DNA from: Neobittarella massiliensis (ex Bilen et al. 2018)
GTDB taxonomy: Bacteria; Bacillota; Clostridia; Oscillospirales; Ruminococcaceae
Reading direction: 5' to 3'
Assembly (NCBI RefSeq): GCF_900289145.1
Contig: NZ_OKQO01000003.1
Span: forward strand, 269,351 to 333,350
DNA: 64,000 nucleotides
The notes beneath the pieces are model-generated. The model was not told the DNA's origin and did not search any database. It saw only the letters and a list, made by a program, of their open reading frames with translations. This document shows, one piece after another, positions 8,672 to 18,442 of the stretch. The position numbers were made by a program, and so were the translations under genes. Position 1 is the stretch's first letter. The number at the start of each line of letters is the position of its first letter.

Positions 8672-9647
8672 ACTGTCCGCCGGCGGTCTTATACGGTGTG
8701 AACAGCTGGCAAAATGCCGGCTTTTGGGTGGTAAAAGAGCGGCCCCGCAGGTAGTCCAGTGGCCCGCCCTCCGCCGGCCAGTCAAACTGTACCCGGTACG
8801 AGCACAGTGCCTGGCTCTTCATGCGGTAGCGGCGGTTGACGCTGTTTTCACCGTATTTGCTGTCGCCCAACAGCGGGTGCCCGCTGGCGGCAAACTGGGC
8901 CCGTATCTGGTGGGTGCGCCCGGTCAGCAGCTGGGCTTCGACCAAGCTCAGCTGGGGCGTTTTTTGCAGTACCTGCCAATGGGTAATGGCCCGTTTGGCG
9001 CCGGGCTGCGGGTTTTGGCGCACATATACCCGGCTCTGGCGGGCGTCTTTAAACAGGTAGTTGTCAAATTTGCCGCGCGCTGCCGGCATGTGCCCCACTA
9101 CTGCACACAGGTAGCTCTTGTGGATCTGCCGCTGACGAATGCGCAGCAGCAGCTCCTGTTCGGCGGCGGCCGTTTTGGCCGCCAGCACGATGCCGCTGGT
9201 GCCGCGGTCGATGCGGTTGCACACCGCCGGGGCAAAGTCCTGCCCCGGCCGGTATCCGCCCTGCTCTTGCAGGTAGTGGCGCAGCTGATTTTGCAGGTTG
9301 TTCTGCTCGCCGTTTTGGCCCGGTAAAACCAGCAGCCCGGCCGGCTTGTCGGCCAGCAGTACATGGTCGTCCTCGTACACCACGGCAAAGGTGGGCCCGG
9401 CCGGTACGGGGGCGGGAACGCCGCCGCTCTCGGCCGCCCCCGGCAGGTACTGGGGCTCCAGGTACAGCCGCAGCGTATCGCCGGCCTGCACCCGGTACGA
9501 GATCTCGCGGCGGCGGCCATTTATCTTGATGTTGCCCCGCTTGAGCGCCCGGTAAAAGGCACTGCCGGGCAGATCGGGGCAGATAGAAAATACCAGTTTA
9601 TCCAGTCGCTGACCGGCCTGTTTGGCCCCTATCTGACAGATGTACAT
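8670..9647 (-). CDS. RluA-family pseudouridine synthase
   Basis: A 325-residue RNA-modifying enzyme. Residues 1-60 form an S4-like RNA-binding domain (AGQRLDKLVF, RRGNIKIN-type region), and about 90-310 the RluA catalytic domain. The catalytic aspartate lies in NRIDRGTSGIVLAAK, where most relatives have HRLD. The motif LLTGRTHQIRAQFA follows about 110 residues later. The ATG at 9647 has GGAGGAG six bases upstream. The target is probably 23S rRNA or tRNA uridines as for RluC/RluD/YlyB, but the paralogue cannot be fixed from the sequence alone. Confidence 0.9.
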   Translation of the reverse strand: MYICQIGAKQAGQRLDKLVFSICPDLPGSAFYRALKRGNIKINGRRREISYRVQAGDTLRLYLEPQYLPGAAESGGVPAPVPAGPTFAVVYEDDHVLLADKPAGLLVLPGQNGEQNNLQNQLRHYLQEQGGYRPGQDFAPAVCNRIDRGTSGIVLAAKTAAAEQELLLRIRQRQIHKSYLCAVVGHMPAARGKFDNYLFKDARQSRVYVRQNPQPGAKRAITHWQVLQKTPQLSLVEAQLLTGRTHQIRAQFAASGHPLLGDSKYGENSVNRRYRMKSQALCSYRVQFDWPAEGGPLDYLRGRSFTTQKPAFCQLFTPYKTAGGQ

Positions 9648-9705
9648 CGCTACTCCTCCCGGGTGCCGCGGGCCGAATAATGGCCCACCGCTATTTTGCC
9701 CCCGT

Positions 9706-9734
9706 ATTGTAACACGATTTGGCAAAAAGGTAAA
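9706..9734 (-). promoter_or_regulatory. Sigma-A promoter of the pseudouridine synthase gene
   Basis: TTTACC, 17 bases, TACAAT on the minus strand, about 60 bases upstream of the start codon. Confidence 0.55.
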
Positions 9735-9909
9735 TTACTGCCGGTCAAAAGGTGCATACTGTCTAAAACTGTGCTATACTAATACCGGTAAGCAAACGGT
9801 AAAAAACGGGGCTGTATAGCGGTCGATAGCGCCTGTGCCGGCGGGCTTTGGGCCCTGCCGTCAGCGGGTCGGCCGCCGCCCTGAAAATATAGTCAGAGGA
9901 GCGTTTACT

Positions 9910-10950
9910 TTGGAGATTTTAGAGCCAGCGCGCTACGGCGAGTACGAGGAATTCGTGCTGCACCACCAAAATGGCACCTTTACCCAGTCCACCCACTGGC
10001 CCCAGGTCAAAGAGGGGTGGGGCCACGGGGTCATCGTCTCCCGCGGGGCCGACGGCACCATCCGCGGCGGCATGGTGGTGCTCACCAAAAAGGTGCCCGG
10101 CCTCAACCGCAACTTTCTGTACGCCCCCCGCGGCCCCATCTGCGACTACCGCGACGAGGAGACCTTTGTCGATCTGGTCGAGGGTGCCAAGGCTTTTGCC
10201 AAAAAGGTGCGCGGCTTCACCTTTAAGATGGACCCCATGGTAGGGGCCGACGACCGCACCTTTATCGAGATGGCCAAAAAGTACGGCTTTACCTATAAAG
10301 AGGACCAGACCGACGACGACACCATCCAGCGGCGCAACAACTACATGCTCGACCTCACCGGAAAGACCGCCGACGAGCTGCTGGCCAGCTTTCACCAGAA
10401 GTGGCGCTACAACATCCGCCTGGCCGCCCGCAAAGGGGTCGAGGTGCGGGTGTGCGGCAAGGAGTCGCTGCCCGATTTCATGAAGATCTATCAGGTCACC
10501 GGGGCCCGCGACGGCTTCAACACCCGCCCCCAGGCGTATTTCGAGCGCATGCTCGACGCCTTTGGCGAGCACATCCGGCTGTATATCTGCTACTACCAGG
10601 GTCAGCCGGTCTCGGGGGCCATCACCACCAACTTTGCCGGCAAGACCTGCTATGTGTACGGCGCATCCGACAACAACTTCCGCAATGTAATGCCCAACCA
10701 CGCCATGCAGTGGGCCATGATCCAGTGGGCGATCGAGACCGGCTGTACCACCTACGACTTTCAGGGCATCCCGCTCGATCTCTCGGGCGAGGATCACATG
10801 CACGGGGTATACCTGTTTAAAAAGGGCTTTAACGGCCAGGTGGTCACCTTTACCGGCGAGTACGATATGGTTTTTGCCCCCTGGGTGCAAAAGTTCGTAG
10901 ATACCTCAGAAAAGGTGCTGCTCAAGCTGCGCCGAACAGGGAAGAAATAG
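9910..10950 (+). CDS. FemAB-family peptidoglycan aminoacyltransferase
   Basis: A 346-residue member of the FemAB/FemX/MurM family, which transfers amino acids from aminoacyl-tRNA to the lysine or equivalent of lipid II to build peptidoglycan crossbridges. Two GNAT-like folds are visible; NFLYAPRGPICDY, KWRYNIRLAARKG and the C-terminal YDFQGIPLD region are typical. The long coiled-coil arm of staphylococcal FemA is absent, as in shorter clostridial members. The TTG at 9910 is chosen because AGAGGAG lies eight bases upstream. The amino acid transferred is unknown. It is followed on the same strand by a membrane-anchored M20 hydrolase. Confidence 0.88.
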   Translation: MEILEPARYGEYEEFVLHHQNGTFTQSTHWPQVKEGWGHGVIVSRGADGTIRGGMVVLTKKVPGLNRNFLYAPRGPICDYRDEETFVDLVEGAKAFAKKVRGFTFKMDPMVGADDRTFIEMAKKYGFTYKEDQTDDDTIQRRNNYMLDLTGKTADELLASFHQKWRYNIRLAARKGVEVRVCGKESLPDFMKIYQVTGARDGFNTRPQAYFERMLDAFGEHIRLYICYYQGQPVSGAITTNFAGKTCYVYGASDNNFRNVMPNHAMQWAMIQWAIETGCTTYDFQGIPLDLSGEDHMHGVYLFKKGFNGQVVTFTGEYDMVFAPWVQKFVDTSEKVLLKLRRTGKK

Positions 10951-11049
10951 CCGCTTTGGCAGTGGGTGCCCCGGCGCGGCAGCCGGTGCAGGACGCTGCC
11001 CTGCCGTCTGGCGGCATGCCGGGCGCATCGTGTGAGGAGGATGAGATTT

Positions 11050-12486
11050 ATGTTGGCACTGTATATCCTATTGGCGCTTTTGTTGTTGCTGGTGCTCGTT
11101 TTGGTGGTCAATACGCTGCGCTGCGGCACCAAGACCGGGGGCGGCCAGCCCGGTGCGCTGCCGCCGCGCGAGAAGGTCGATCACTACGCCGACACGCTGT
11201 CGCAGATGATCGCCTGCAATACCGTCACGGTGCAGCCCGGCGGCGATATGTCGCCCATCTACGCCATGCACCAAAAGCTGGAGGAACTCTTCCCCCTCAT
11301 CCACCAAAAGTTAGAAAAGCACGATATAGACGGGGCGCTGCTCTTTAAGTGGGCCGGCAAAGACCCATCCCGCCCGCCCATCCTGCTCATGTCCCACATG
11401 GATGTAGTGCCGGCCACCGGCGACTGGAAGTACCCGCCTTTTGCCGGCACCATCGCCGAGGGCAAGATCTGGGGCCGCGGTGCGGTAGACACCAAGGGTT
11501 CGCTGTGCGGCATCTTAAACGCGGTGGAGGAGCTGTTGGGCGAGGATTTTGCCCCCGCCGGCGACGTGTACATAGCTTCCTCCTGCAACGAGGAGATCAG
11601 CGGCTATGGCGCCCCCAAAACAGTGGCCTACCTCAAAGAACAGGGAGTGCATCTGGGCCTGGTGATGGATGAGGGGGGCGCGGTGGTCGATCCGCCGCTG
11701 CCGGGCATACAGAACAAGTTCTGTATGCTGGGGCTGATGGAAAAAGGTATGGCCAACCTGCGCTTTACTGCCCGTTCCCACGGCGGCCACGCCAGCACTC
11801 CGCCCAAAAACACCCCCCTGGCCCGGCTGGCGGCCATGGTGGACTACGTCGAGAAAAAAGAGCCTTTTACCAAGAGGTTCACCCCACCGGTCGAGGGGAT
11901 GTTCCGCGAGATGGCCCCCTATATGCCGTTTGGCTACAAGCTGATCTTTGCAAACCTCTGGCTGTTTCGGCCGCTGTTGCTCAAAATATTGCCCAGAGCC
12001 AGCGCCCAGGCCGGGGCCATGCTACAGACCACCTGCGCCTTTACCATGGCCAGTGGCTCCGATGCGCCCAACGTCATCCCCGAAACGGCCGGCATAACCG
12101 CCAATTTGCGCTACATGTCCCACGAGCCAGAGGCGCTGGCCATCAAAAAGGCACGGGACTTTGCCGCCAAGTTCGACTGTGAGGCCGAGGTGCTCACCTC
12201 CAGCGACTGCTCCGGCACCGCCGATATAAACAGCCCCTATTACGCCCATGTGTGCGACACGCTGCACACCGTGTTTCCCGAGGCGGGGGGGGCCCCCTAC
12301 GTGATGCTGCAGGGCAGCGACAGCCGCCATTACGAGGCGATCTGCGACTGTGTGCTGCGCTTTGCCCCGCTGGATATCTCCAAACAGCAGTTGGGTAGCA
12401 TCCACGGGCTGGATGAAAACCTGGATGTAGAGGCGCTGGCCCGGGCGGTGGCGTTTTATCGCACCCTGATCGAGACCTGCCGCTAA
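11050..12486 (+). CDS. Membrane-anchored M20-family metallopeptidase, PM20D1-like
   Basis: A 478-residue M20 hydrolase with an N-terminal membrane anchor (about residues 2-22, pure Leu/Val/Ala). The di-zinc site residues are visible: LLMSHMDVVPA, the bridging aspartate in RGAVDTKG, and the general base pair in SSCNEEISG. The dimerisation domain starts near residue 240 (HGGHAS). The large size and anchor resemble carboxypeptidase S/PM20D1 proteins acting on N-acyl amino acids or peptides. The ATG at 11050 has GAGGAGG at the proper distance; the ATG at 11041 is too close to it. Confidence 0.85.
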   Translation: MLALYILLALLLLLVLVLVVNTLRCGTKTGGGQPGALPPREKVDHYADTLSQMIACNTVTVQPGGDMSPIYAMHQKLEELFPLIHQKLEKHDIDGALLFKWAGKDPSRPPILLMSHMDVVPATGDWKYPPFAGTIAEGKIWGRGAVDTKGSLCGILNAVEELLGEDFAPAGDVYIASSCNEEISGYGAPKTVAYLKEQGVHLGLVMDEGGAVVDPPLPGIQNKFCMLGLMEKGMANLRFTARSHGGHASTPPKNTPLARLAAMVDYVEKKEPFTKRFTPPVEGMFREMAPYMPFGYKLIFANLWLFRPLLLKILPRASAQAGAMLQTTCAFTMASGSDAPNVIPETAGITANLRYMSHEPEALAIKKARDFAAKFDCEAEVLTSSDCSGTADINSPYYAHVCDTLHTVFPEAGGAPYVMLQGSDSRHYEAICDCVLRFAPLDISKQQLGSIHGLDENLDVEALARAVAFYRTLIETCR

Positions 12487-12659
12487 GACCCGGCGCGCTG
12501 TGCACTGGATGCGCCGCAGCGGTACCGGGGCCCACTGCCGGGCCTTCAAAAAAACGAAGAGCCCCTCACTTTATCTCACCGGGCAGTACCTGCCGCAAGA
12601 GGGGGGCCAAAGACCACACGGCAGCATGTTTGCAGCACGTTTAAAGGAAATACAGGTAT

Positions 12660-14195
12660 ATGAAAAAGCTCTTAAAATTTTTGCTCAGCCGGGTGGTGAT
12701 CGTGGGCCTGCTGATCTTGTTGCAGGCGGTATTTTTCGTGGTGGCGCTGTGGATGCTCAACGAGAAATTTGCCTACCTGTACCCGTTCATGCTGGCGCTG
12801 AGCATCATCTGCGTCATCTGGATCGTAGGCAAGCAGTCAAACCCCGCCTACAAGATCCCCTGGATCATCATTATTTTGGCGCTGCCGATCTTCGGCGGTC
12901 TGTTTTACGTGTTTTTCGGCAACAACAAAGTCCCCAAGGCACTGCGGGGCCAAGTCGAGGTGATCTACGAAAAGACCGGCGACTTTCTGGTGTCCAACCA
13001 GGCAGTCACCCGCGAGATACAGGCCCAGAGCAAGCACACCGCCAAGCAGTCGCGCTATATCAGCACCCACTCCTACTACCCGGTATATAAAAACACCCAG
13101 ACTACCTACCTCTCGCCGGGGGAAGAGCTCTTTGCCGCACTGGTGGAGGAGCTCAAAAAAGCCGAACACTTTATTTTTATGGAGTACTTCATCATCGAAG
13201 AAGGCGTGATGTTCGACACGGTGATGGATATCCTGGAGGAGAAGGCCCGTGCCGGGGTAGACGTGCGGATGATCTACGACGATGTGGGCTCGCTGATGAC
13301 GGTGCCCAGCGGCTACTACAAAAAGATCCGCAGCCGCGGTATCAAGTGCTATGTGTTCAACGAGTTCAGGCCCCGGCTGCAGATGCAGCTAAACAACCGC
13401 GACCACCGCAAGATCACCGTGATCGACGGCCATGTGGGCTTTACCGGCGGCATTAACCTGGCCGATGAGTACATCAACGAAAAAGAGCGTTTTGGCCACT
13501 GGAAAGACGCCTCTATCATGCTAAAAGGCGATGCAGTGTGGAACCTGTCGGTGATGTTTTTACAGTTCTGGCAGTACTGCTCCAAACAGACCGAAGACTT
13601 CGAGAAGTTTCGCCCCGACTACTATCAGCACCGCGACTACGGCTTTGACGGCTACGTGCAGCCCTACGCCGACAGCCCGCTGGACGCCGAGATCGTGGGC
13701 GAGAACGTGTACCTCAACATCATCTCCAACGCCACCGAATACGTGTATATCAACACCCCCTACCTGATCGTAGACAACGAGACGCTGCAGGCGCTGAGCC
13801 TGGCGGCCAAGAGCGGTATCGACGTGCGCATCGTCACCCCGCACATCCCCGACAAGTGGTACGTGCACATGGTCACCCGCTCCTACTACCGCACGCTCAT
13901 CGAGGCGGGGGTCAAGATCTACGAGTACACGCCGGGCTTTATTCACTCCAAAACCTTTGTGGCCGACGACGCGGTGGCGGTGGTGGGCACCACCAACCTC
14001 GACTTCCGCAGCCTGTACCTGCACTTTGAGTGCGGGGTGTGGATGTACAAGTCGCGGGCGGTGAGCCAGCTCAAGGCGGACTATCTGGCCACCCTCAAAA
14101 AGTGCGAGCAGATGACCTTGCAAAAGTGCGACAGCGAGCCACTGCCCAAACGCATGCTCACCAGCGTGCTCAAGGTGTTTTCACCGCTGATGTAG
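12660..14195 (+). CDS. cls: Cardiolipin synthase
   Basis: A 511-residue phospholipase-D-superfamily enzyme that joins two phosphatidylglycerol molecules into cardiolipin at the membrane. Two N-terminal helices (about residues 12-65) are followed by two HKD motifs, HRKITVIDGHVGFTGG (about residues 255-270) and HSKTFVADDAVAVVGTTN (about 427-444), both with His, Lys and Asp intact. Length and order match bacterial Cls. AAAGGA precedes the ATG. It appears to be its own unit with a strong downstream terminator. Confidence 0.93.
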   Translation: MKKLLKFLLSRVVIVGLLILLQAVFFVVALWMLNEKFAYLYPFMLALSIICVIWIVGKQSNPAYKIPWIIIILALPIFGGLFYVFFGNNKVPKALRGQVEVIYEKTGDFLVSNQAVTREIQAQSKHTAKQSRYISTHSYYPVYKNTQTTYLSPGEELFAALVEELKKAEHFIFMEYFIIEEGVMFDTVMDILEEKARAGVDVRMIYDDVGSLMTVPSGYYKKIRSRGIKCYVFNEFRPRLQMQLNNRDHRKITVIDGHVGFTGGINLADEYINEKERFGHWKDASIMLKGDAVWNLSVMFLQFWQYCSKQTEDFEKFRPDYYQHRDYGFDGYVQPYADSPLDAEIVGENVYLNIISNATEYVYINTPYLIVDNETLQALSLAAKSGIDVRIVTPHIPDKWYVHMVTRSYYRTLIEAGVKIYEYTPGFIHSKTFVADDAVAVVGTTNLDFRSLYLHFECGVWMYKSRAVSQLKADYLATLKKCEQMTLQKCDSEPLPKRMLTSVLKVFSPLM

Positions 14196-14224
14196 CCCGT
14201 TTACACCTATATCTCAGCACAAGA

Positions 14225-14283
14225 AAAAGAGCCGGCGCAGCCCTGGGAACAGATCATCTGTTCCCGGCTGCGCCGGCTCTTTT
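14225..14283 (+). terminator. Strong intrinsic terminator after cls
   Basis: A stem of more than 20 bp (AAGAGCCGGCGCAGCC...GGCTGCGCCGGCTCTT) with a CAGATCATCTG inner hairpin is followed by U residues. Confidence 0.85.
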
Positions 14284-14856
14284 AAGTGTACCATGCAGTG
14301 CCCGGCTGTTGGCTGACGAGGGTAGAGCCCGCCTTTTGCCGGTCCTGGGTGCCAGATGAACAGACTGCCCCAACAGTCCCGATAGCCGCCCATTTGGGTG
14401 GGGCTTTTAAACAGGCCCGGCCCCGCTGTCGCAGGCGCTCATCAGCGCTTGGGATCGGCTGTACTGGAATGTAAAGATCAGGATTGGCCTGTGCCAGACG
14501 ACTCTCTGCCACAGACGTTGGCGAACACCGAATTCGAAAACTCAGTAAGACCGGCACGAGTCAGAGCAGGGAGAACGGGGACACGCGGCAGGCGCTGGGG
14601 TGCGTTTTTTTGTGGTTCTGGATACACGCTGCCGCGTGCTTTTTCGCTCTGGCAATGGCCGCGATGCCGGCGGCGTCCATGTCTGTCAGCGGCAGGGCAA
14701 CATGTACAGCACAACACGCTGTCCTGCGTTGTGCCCAGGGAACTGAGCACCTGGGGCGGCGGTTTTCTACCATGGCCGCAAAATACGCGTGGCTCGCTCT
14801 CCCGTCGTCATCGGTGCCCAGGGCCCCGGGGGCAGACAGCTGCCCGAGACCGGTCG
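14284..14856. other. Gene-free region between cls and the S41-like gene
   Basis: I find no open frame with a ribosome site or recognisable product and no known RNA motif in this stretch between two convergent genes. Confidence 0.4.
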
Positions 14857-16371
14857 TCACTTCTGCTTTTTGACGTCCTCCCACACCGCCTGCAGGTGGC
14901 TGTCAGACTGGCTGGCGAGCTCTTGCGGGGTGATCTTGACCGCGATATCAGGGGTCAGCGCCGCCGCGTCCGAGTCGGCAAAGCGGGTGATCTTCTGGTG
15001 CGAGATACGGTAGCAGATGCCCGAATTTTTGAGTTGCCCGCTCACCGGTGCGCCGTAGCCGGTAGAGGCGGCGGCCGTATCGCTGCCCACCAGCTTGGCC
15101 GCGCCGCTGTCGTGCAGGGCGATGGCCAGATCATTGGCCGTACCGTATACCCCTTCATCGATCAGGCAGTATACTTGGCCGGTAAACAACAGATCGCTCT
15201 GCCGCTCATTTTTTTGCAGCCCGATATCGGTGAGCGCACTGCCGGTGGTAAGACGGTACCCCAACTGGGCGGCGGCCAGATTGCTGTAACGGGTGACGGT
15301 GTTTGAAAATTGTTTGACGTTGTCCACATCGATGTAGGGCATCAGCAGAGCAGTCATGTCGCTGCCGCTGCCGCCGTTTTGCCGCAGGTCTACCACCAGC
15401 GTGTGTACCTTTTGCTGTTTGATGGCGCCAAAGGCCTCTTTTAAAAAGCTTGCCGCCTCTTTGCCGCTGTCGCAATAGGGCAGCACCAGCTGGCACACCC
15501 CGCTCTCGATGGTGTAAGAAAAACTCGCCGCCGCCGGGTCGGCCAGCGGGGCGGTGCAGGTCACCTGCTGTCCGCCGCGCTGTACTGCCACCGCCACCGT
15601 GCCGCTCGAGGTGTCTACCCCGGCGGCGTACAGGGTGCTCTCGCGCAGCAGGTCGTTTTCACAGGCCCGGTAGAACAGGCCGCTGTTTTTCACGGTGCCG
15701 CTGTCACTGCGGCCGGTCTCGGTGGGGGTAATGACTTTGAGCCGGCCGGTTATGCGGCTTATCGGCACACCGCCGATCGACACCAGCTCATCTCCCGGCT
15801 GCAGCTGACCGCCGTCGGCAGCGGCACTTTCGCCGCCGTCCTCTTCGTCTGTGGCGGGCTCGGCCTCCTCCTCATTTTCAGATCCCTCGCCGTTTTCGGC
15901 GGGCTGGGCCGGCTGTGGTGGGCTGTAGCTCTTTACATACAGCTTGTCCTCGATATAGCGCAGCTGGGCGGGTATCTGCCGGTCAGACAGGCGAACCGCG
16001 GCGGTGTGCCCGTCCTGCAAAGTGGCGGCCACCTGGTTTAAGATGGTGGTGAACTCCGATACCTTTTTGGGCGACTTTACCGACTTTTTGGCCTGCTCCA
16101 GCGCCGCCTTGGTCTCGTCGCTAAAACCGCCGGCAGTGGCCGGGTGTACCTGGGCCAGCTGTTTTTCAAAAGTGGCCAGGTCCTCTTTCATCTGGGCGGG
16201 GGTCAGCTGGGTCGCCAGCGGCAGCTCCTCCTTGGGGACAAAGGGCTTGCCCACCCGCAGGTCGCGGTGCTGGTAACTGCTGTAGATAAAAATACCTGTC
16301 GCCAGCCCAACGAGCACCAGCGATGCCAACAGCTGCCGTCCGGCGTGATTTTTGCGTTTTGGCTTTTTCAT
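14857..16371 (-). CDS. S41-peptidase-like exported protein, probably non-catalytic
   Basis: A 504-residue protein with an N-terminal membrane anchor (about residues 14-34), an N-terminal helical region, an acidic Glu/Asp-rich loop (about 175-205), a PDZ-like segment (QPGDELVSIGGVPISR) and a C-terminal S41/tail-specific-protease fold (VHTLVVDLRQNGGSGSDMT, GQVYCLIDEGVYGTANDLA). In active S41 enzymes a serine follows the (N/D)EG turn and a lysine follows GxxT about 25 residues on. Here these read DEGVYGTAND and GSDTAAASTGYG, with neither residue. It may bind rather than cut peptides. The ATG at 16371 is favoured because the anchor follows it at once. Confidence 0.75.
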   Translation of the reverse strand: MKKPKRKNHAGRQLLASLVLVGLATGIFIYSSYQHRDLRVGKPFVPKEELPLATQLTPAQMKEDLATFEKQLAQVHPATAGGFSDETKAALEQAKKSVKSPKKVSEFTTILNQVAATLQDGHTAAVRLSDRQIPAQLRYIEDKLYVKSYSPPQPAQPAENGEGSENEEEAEPATDEEDGGESAAADGGQLQPGDELVSIGGVPISRITGRLKVITPTETGRSDSGTVKNSGLFYRACENDLLRESTLYAAGVDTSSGTVAVAVQRGGQQVTCTAPLADPAAASFSYTIESGVCQLVLPYCDSGKEAASFLKEAFGAIKQQKVHTLVVDLRQNGGSGSDMTALLMPYIDVDNVKQFSNTVTRYSNLAAAQLGYRLTTGSALTDIGLQKNERQSDLLFTGQVYCLIDEGVYGTANDLAIALHDSGAAKLVGSDTAAASTGYGAPVSGQLKNSGICYRISHQKITRFADSDAAALTPDIAVKITPQELASQSDSHLQAVWEDVKKQK

Positions 16372-16442
16372 AGCTTCTCGTGCTCCATATCGTAAAAATA
16401 GGTGGTGCCGCCGGTACCCGAGCACCGCCGACATATACTGAC

Positions 16443-16472
16443 AATATACCACAAAACCTATGTGCTGGTAAA
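16443..16472 (-). promoter_or_regulatory. Probable sigma-A promoter of the S41-like gene
   Basis: TTTACC, 18 bases, TATATT on the minus strand. Confidence 0.4.
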
Positions 16473-16605
16473 CTGCCGGCCCGGCGGGAGATTTGCGGGT
16501 AGCATTTTTGCCCTGTTTCTATTATAATCAAAGCAGGTATAAAATGTGGTTCGGCGGGCCCTGCGGCGCCGCCGACCTTTGCGCTAGCAGACAGGGGGCA
16601 ACACA

Positions 16606-17226
16606 ATGCAACAGACCACCATCATCGGTATCGCCGGCGGCACCGGTTCGGGTAAGACCACGCTGGCCAAAAAGTTAAAGACCGCCTTCAGCGACGAGGA
16701 CGTCATCATTCTCTGCCACGACTACTACTACCACGCCCACGACGAGCTGAGCTACGAGGAGCGCACCCGCCTGGACTACGATCACCCCGATGCCTTCGAG
16801 ACCACTCTGCTCATCGACCACCTGAAAAAGTTGCGGCAGGGTAAGACCATCTACCGCCCGGTGTACTCGTTTTCCGACTACAACCGCACCGGCGACGTAG
16901 TGGAGGTGAAGCCGGCGCGGGTCATCATCCTCGAGGGCATCATGATCTTCGAGGATCGGGCGCTGCGCGAGCTGATGGATATGAAAGTATTTGTAGACAC
17001 CGACGCCGACGTGCGCATCCTGCGCCGGCTGGTGCGCGATGTAAAAGAGCGCGGCCGCAGTCTCGACTCGGTGGTGCGCCAGTACCTCGAGACGGTAAAA
17101 CCCATGCACGAGCAGTTCGTAGAGCCCAGCAAAAAGCACGCCGATATTATCATTCCCCGGGGCGGTCACAATCAGGTGGCGCTGAATATGCTCATCAATC
17201 GGGTGCGCAGCCTGCTGGACGAGTAG
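16606..17226 (+). CDS. udk: Uridine kinase
   Basis: A 206-residue P-loop kinase that phosphorylates uridine and cytidine to UMP and CMP in pyrimidine salvage. The Walker A motif GIAGGTGSGKTTLAKKL is at residues 8-24. YDHPDAFET, the conserved VILEGIMIFED segment (about 106-116) and DTDADVRILRRLVRD (about 131-145) match Udk. Length is normal. AGGGGG precedes the ATG. It starts a plus-strand run of metabolic genes and fits with the uracil permease at 7.4 kb. Confidence 0.95.
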   Translation: MQQTTIIGIAGGTGSGKTTLAKKLKTAFSDEDVIILCHDYYYHAHDELSYEERTRLDYDHPDAFETTLLIDHLKKLRQGKTIYRPVYSFSDYNRTGDVVEVKPARVIILEGIMIFEDRALRELMDMKVFVDTDADVRILRRLVRDVKERGRSLDSVVRQYLETVKPMHEQFVEPSKKHADIIIPRGGHNQVALNMLINRVRSLLDE

Positions 17227-17256
17227 CCCCGCGCATTAAAAAAAGGAGAGATCATT

Positions 17257-18432
17257 TTGAATACACTGCTACAGGAAGCAAAAGAACTAGAACAGCAGCT
17301 CATCGCCGACCGGCGCTATCTGCACCAAAACCCCGAGCTGGGTTTTGAGCTGCCCATCACCACCGCCTATGTAAAAAAACGCCTGGGCGAGATGGGCTAC
17401 CAGATAAAAGATATCTGCCCCTGCGGCTTTACCGCCACCATCGGCGACCCCGCCGGCAAAACCATTCTGCTGCGGGCCGACATGGACGCGCTGCCGGTAA
17501 AAGAGGAGACCGACGAGCCCTTTAAAAGCGAAAACGGCAACATGCACGCCTGCGGCCACGACACCCACACCGCCATGCAGCTGGGCGCGGCGCAGCTCTT
17601 AAAAGATCATGAAAAAGAGCTTAAGGGTCAGGTAGTGCTGTGTTTTCAGCCGGCTGAGGAGCCCATAAAAGGCGCCATCGCCATGATTGAAAACGGGGTG
17701 CTCGAGGGGGTGGACGCGGTGTTCGGCCTGCACACCTCCATCCCCCTGAAGGCCGGCAGTGTGCGGCTGCTGGCCGGGCCTATGCTGGCCTCCAGCGATA
17801 TCTTTAAAATAGATATCCAGGGCAAAGGCGCCCACGGGGCGCTGCCCGAGACCGGTATCGACCCGGTGAACGTGGCCTCCCACATCAATATCGCCCTGCA
17901 GACTATCCTCACCCGCGAGGTATCGGCGCTGCAGCCGGTGGTGCTCACCTTCGGCTCTATCTGCGCCGGCGAGGCGGCCAACGTCATCCCCGAGAGCTGC
18001 CAGATGCAGGGCACTCTGCGCTGCTTTGACCCCGAGACCCGCCAGTTTGCCAAACAGCGCATGGAGGAGATCATCCATTCCACCGCCGCCACCTTCCGCG
18101 CCACCGCCACCGTCTCCTACCTGGCCGAGACGCCCCCCACCTATAACGACCCCACCTTTGCCCGGGAAATGCAGGGCTACATCCGCCAGACTATCGGCGA
18201 GGAAGATACCATCACCGAGGGGCCGCGCATCATGGGCAGCGACGACTTCTCGTATTACTCTGACCTGCGCACCGGGGCGATGTTCCACATCGGCATGGGC
18301 AGCCGCGAAGAGGGCTATACCTACGGTCTGCACAACCCCAAAGCAGTGTTTTCTGAAAAGTCGCTGGCAGTGGGAGCGGCGGTATTTGCCGCCTGCAGCA
18401 TAGAGTGGCTGCGGGCCCACCGCGATGACTGA
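17257..18432 (+). CDS. M20 amidohydrolase (N-acyl-amino-acid/hippurate hydrolase type)
   Basis: A 391-residue cytosolic amidohydrolase of the M20D group that removes acyl groups from N-acyl amino acids. Metal-site residues are visible in MHACGHDTHTAM (about residues 92-103) and FQPAEEP (about 130-136), with a late conserved GSDDFSYYSD. The dimerisation domain occupies about 185-300. The start is TTG at 17257 with AGGAGAG ahead. Its stop is just before the next gene, suggesting coupling. The exact acyl substrate is unknown. Confidence 0.9.
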   Translation: MNTLLQEAKELEQQLIADRRYLHQNPELGFELPITTAYVKKRLGEMGYQIKDICPCGFTATIGDPAGKTILLRADMDALPVKEETDEPFKSENGNMHACGHDTHTAMQLGAAQLLKDHEKELKGQVVLCFQPAEEPIKGAIAMIENGVLEGVDAVFGLHTSIPLKAGSVRLLAGPMLASSDIFKIDIQGKGAHGALPETGIDPVNVASHINIALQTILTREVSALQPVVLTFGSICAGEAANVIPESCQMQGTLRCFDPETRQFAKQRMEEIIHSTAATFRATATVSYLAETPPTYNDPTFAREMQGYIRQTIGEEDTITEGPRIMGSDDFSYYSDLRTGAMFHIGMGSREEGYTYGLHNPKAVFSEKSLAVGAAVFAACSIEWLRAHRDD

Positions 18433-18442
18433 GGGCCGCGAG

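Noticed and set aside
12660..14195. Phospholipase D or phosphatidylserine synthase instead of cardiolipin synthase
   Set aside because: Two N-terminal helices, two intact HKD motifs and a length of 511 residues fit bacterial cardiolipin synthase better.
14398..15306. Long plus-strand open frame across the end of the S41-like gene
   Set aside because: It is the antisense shadow of a well-supported minus-strand gene and has no ribosome site.
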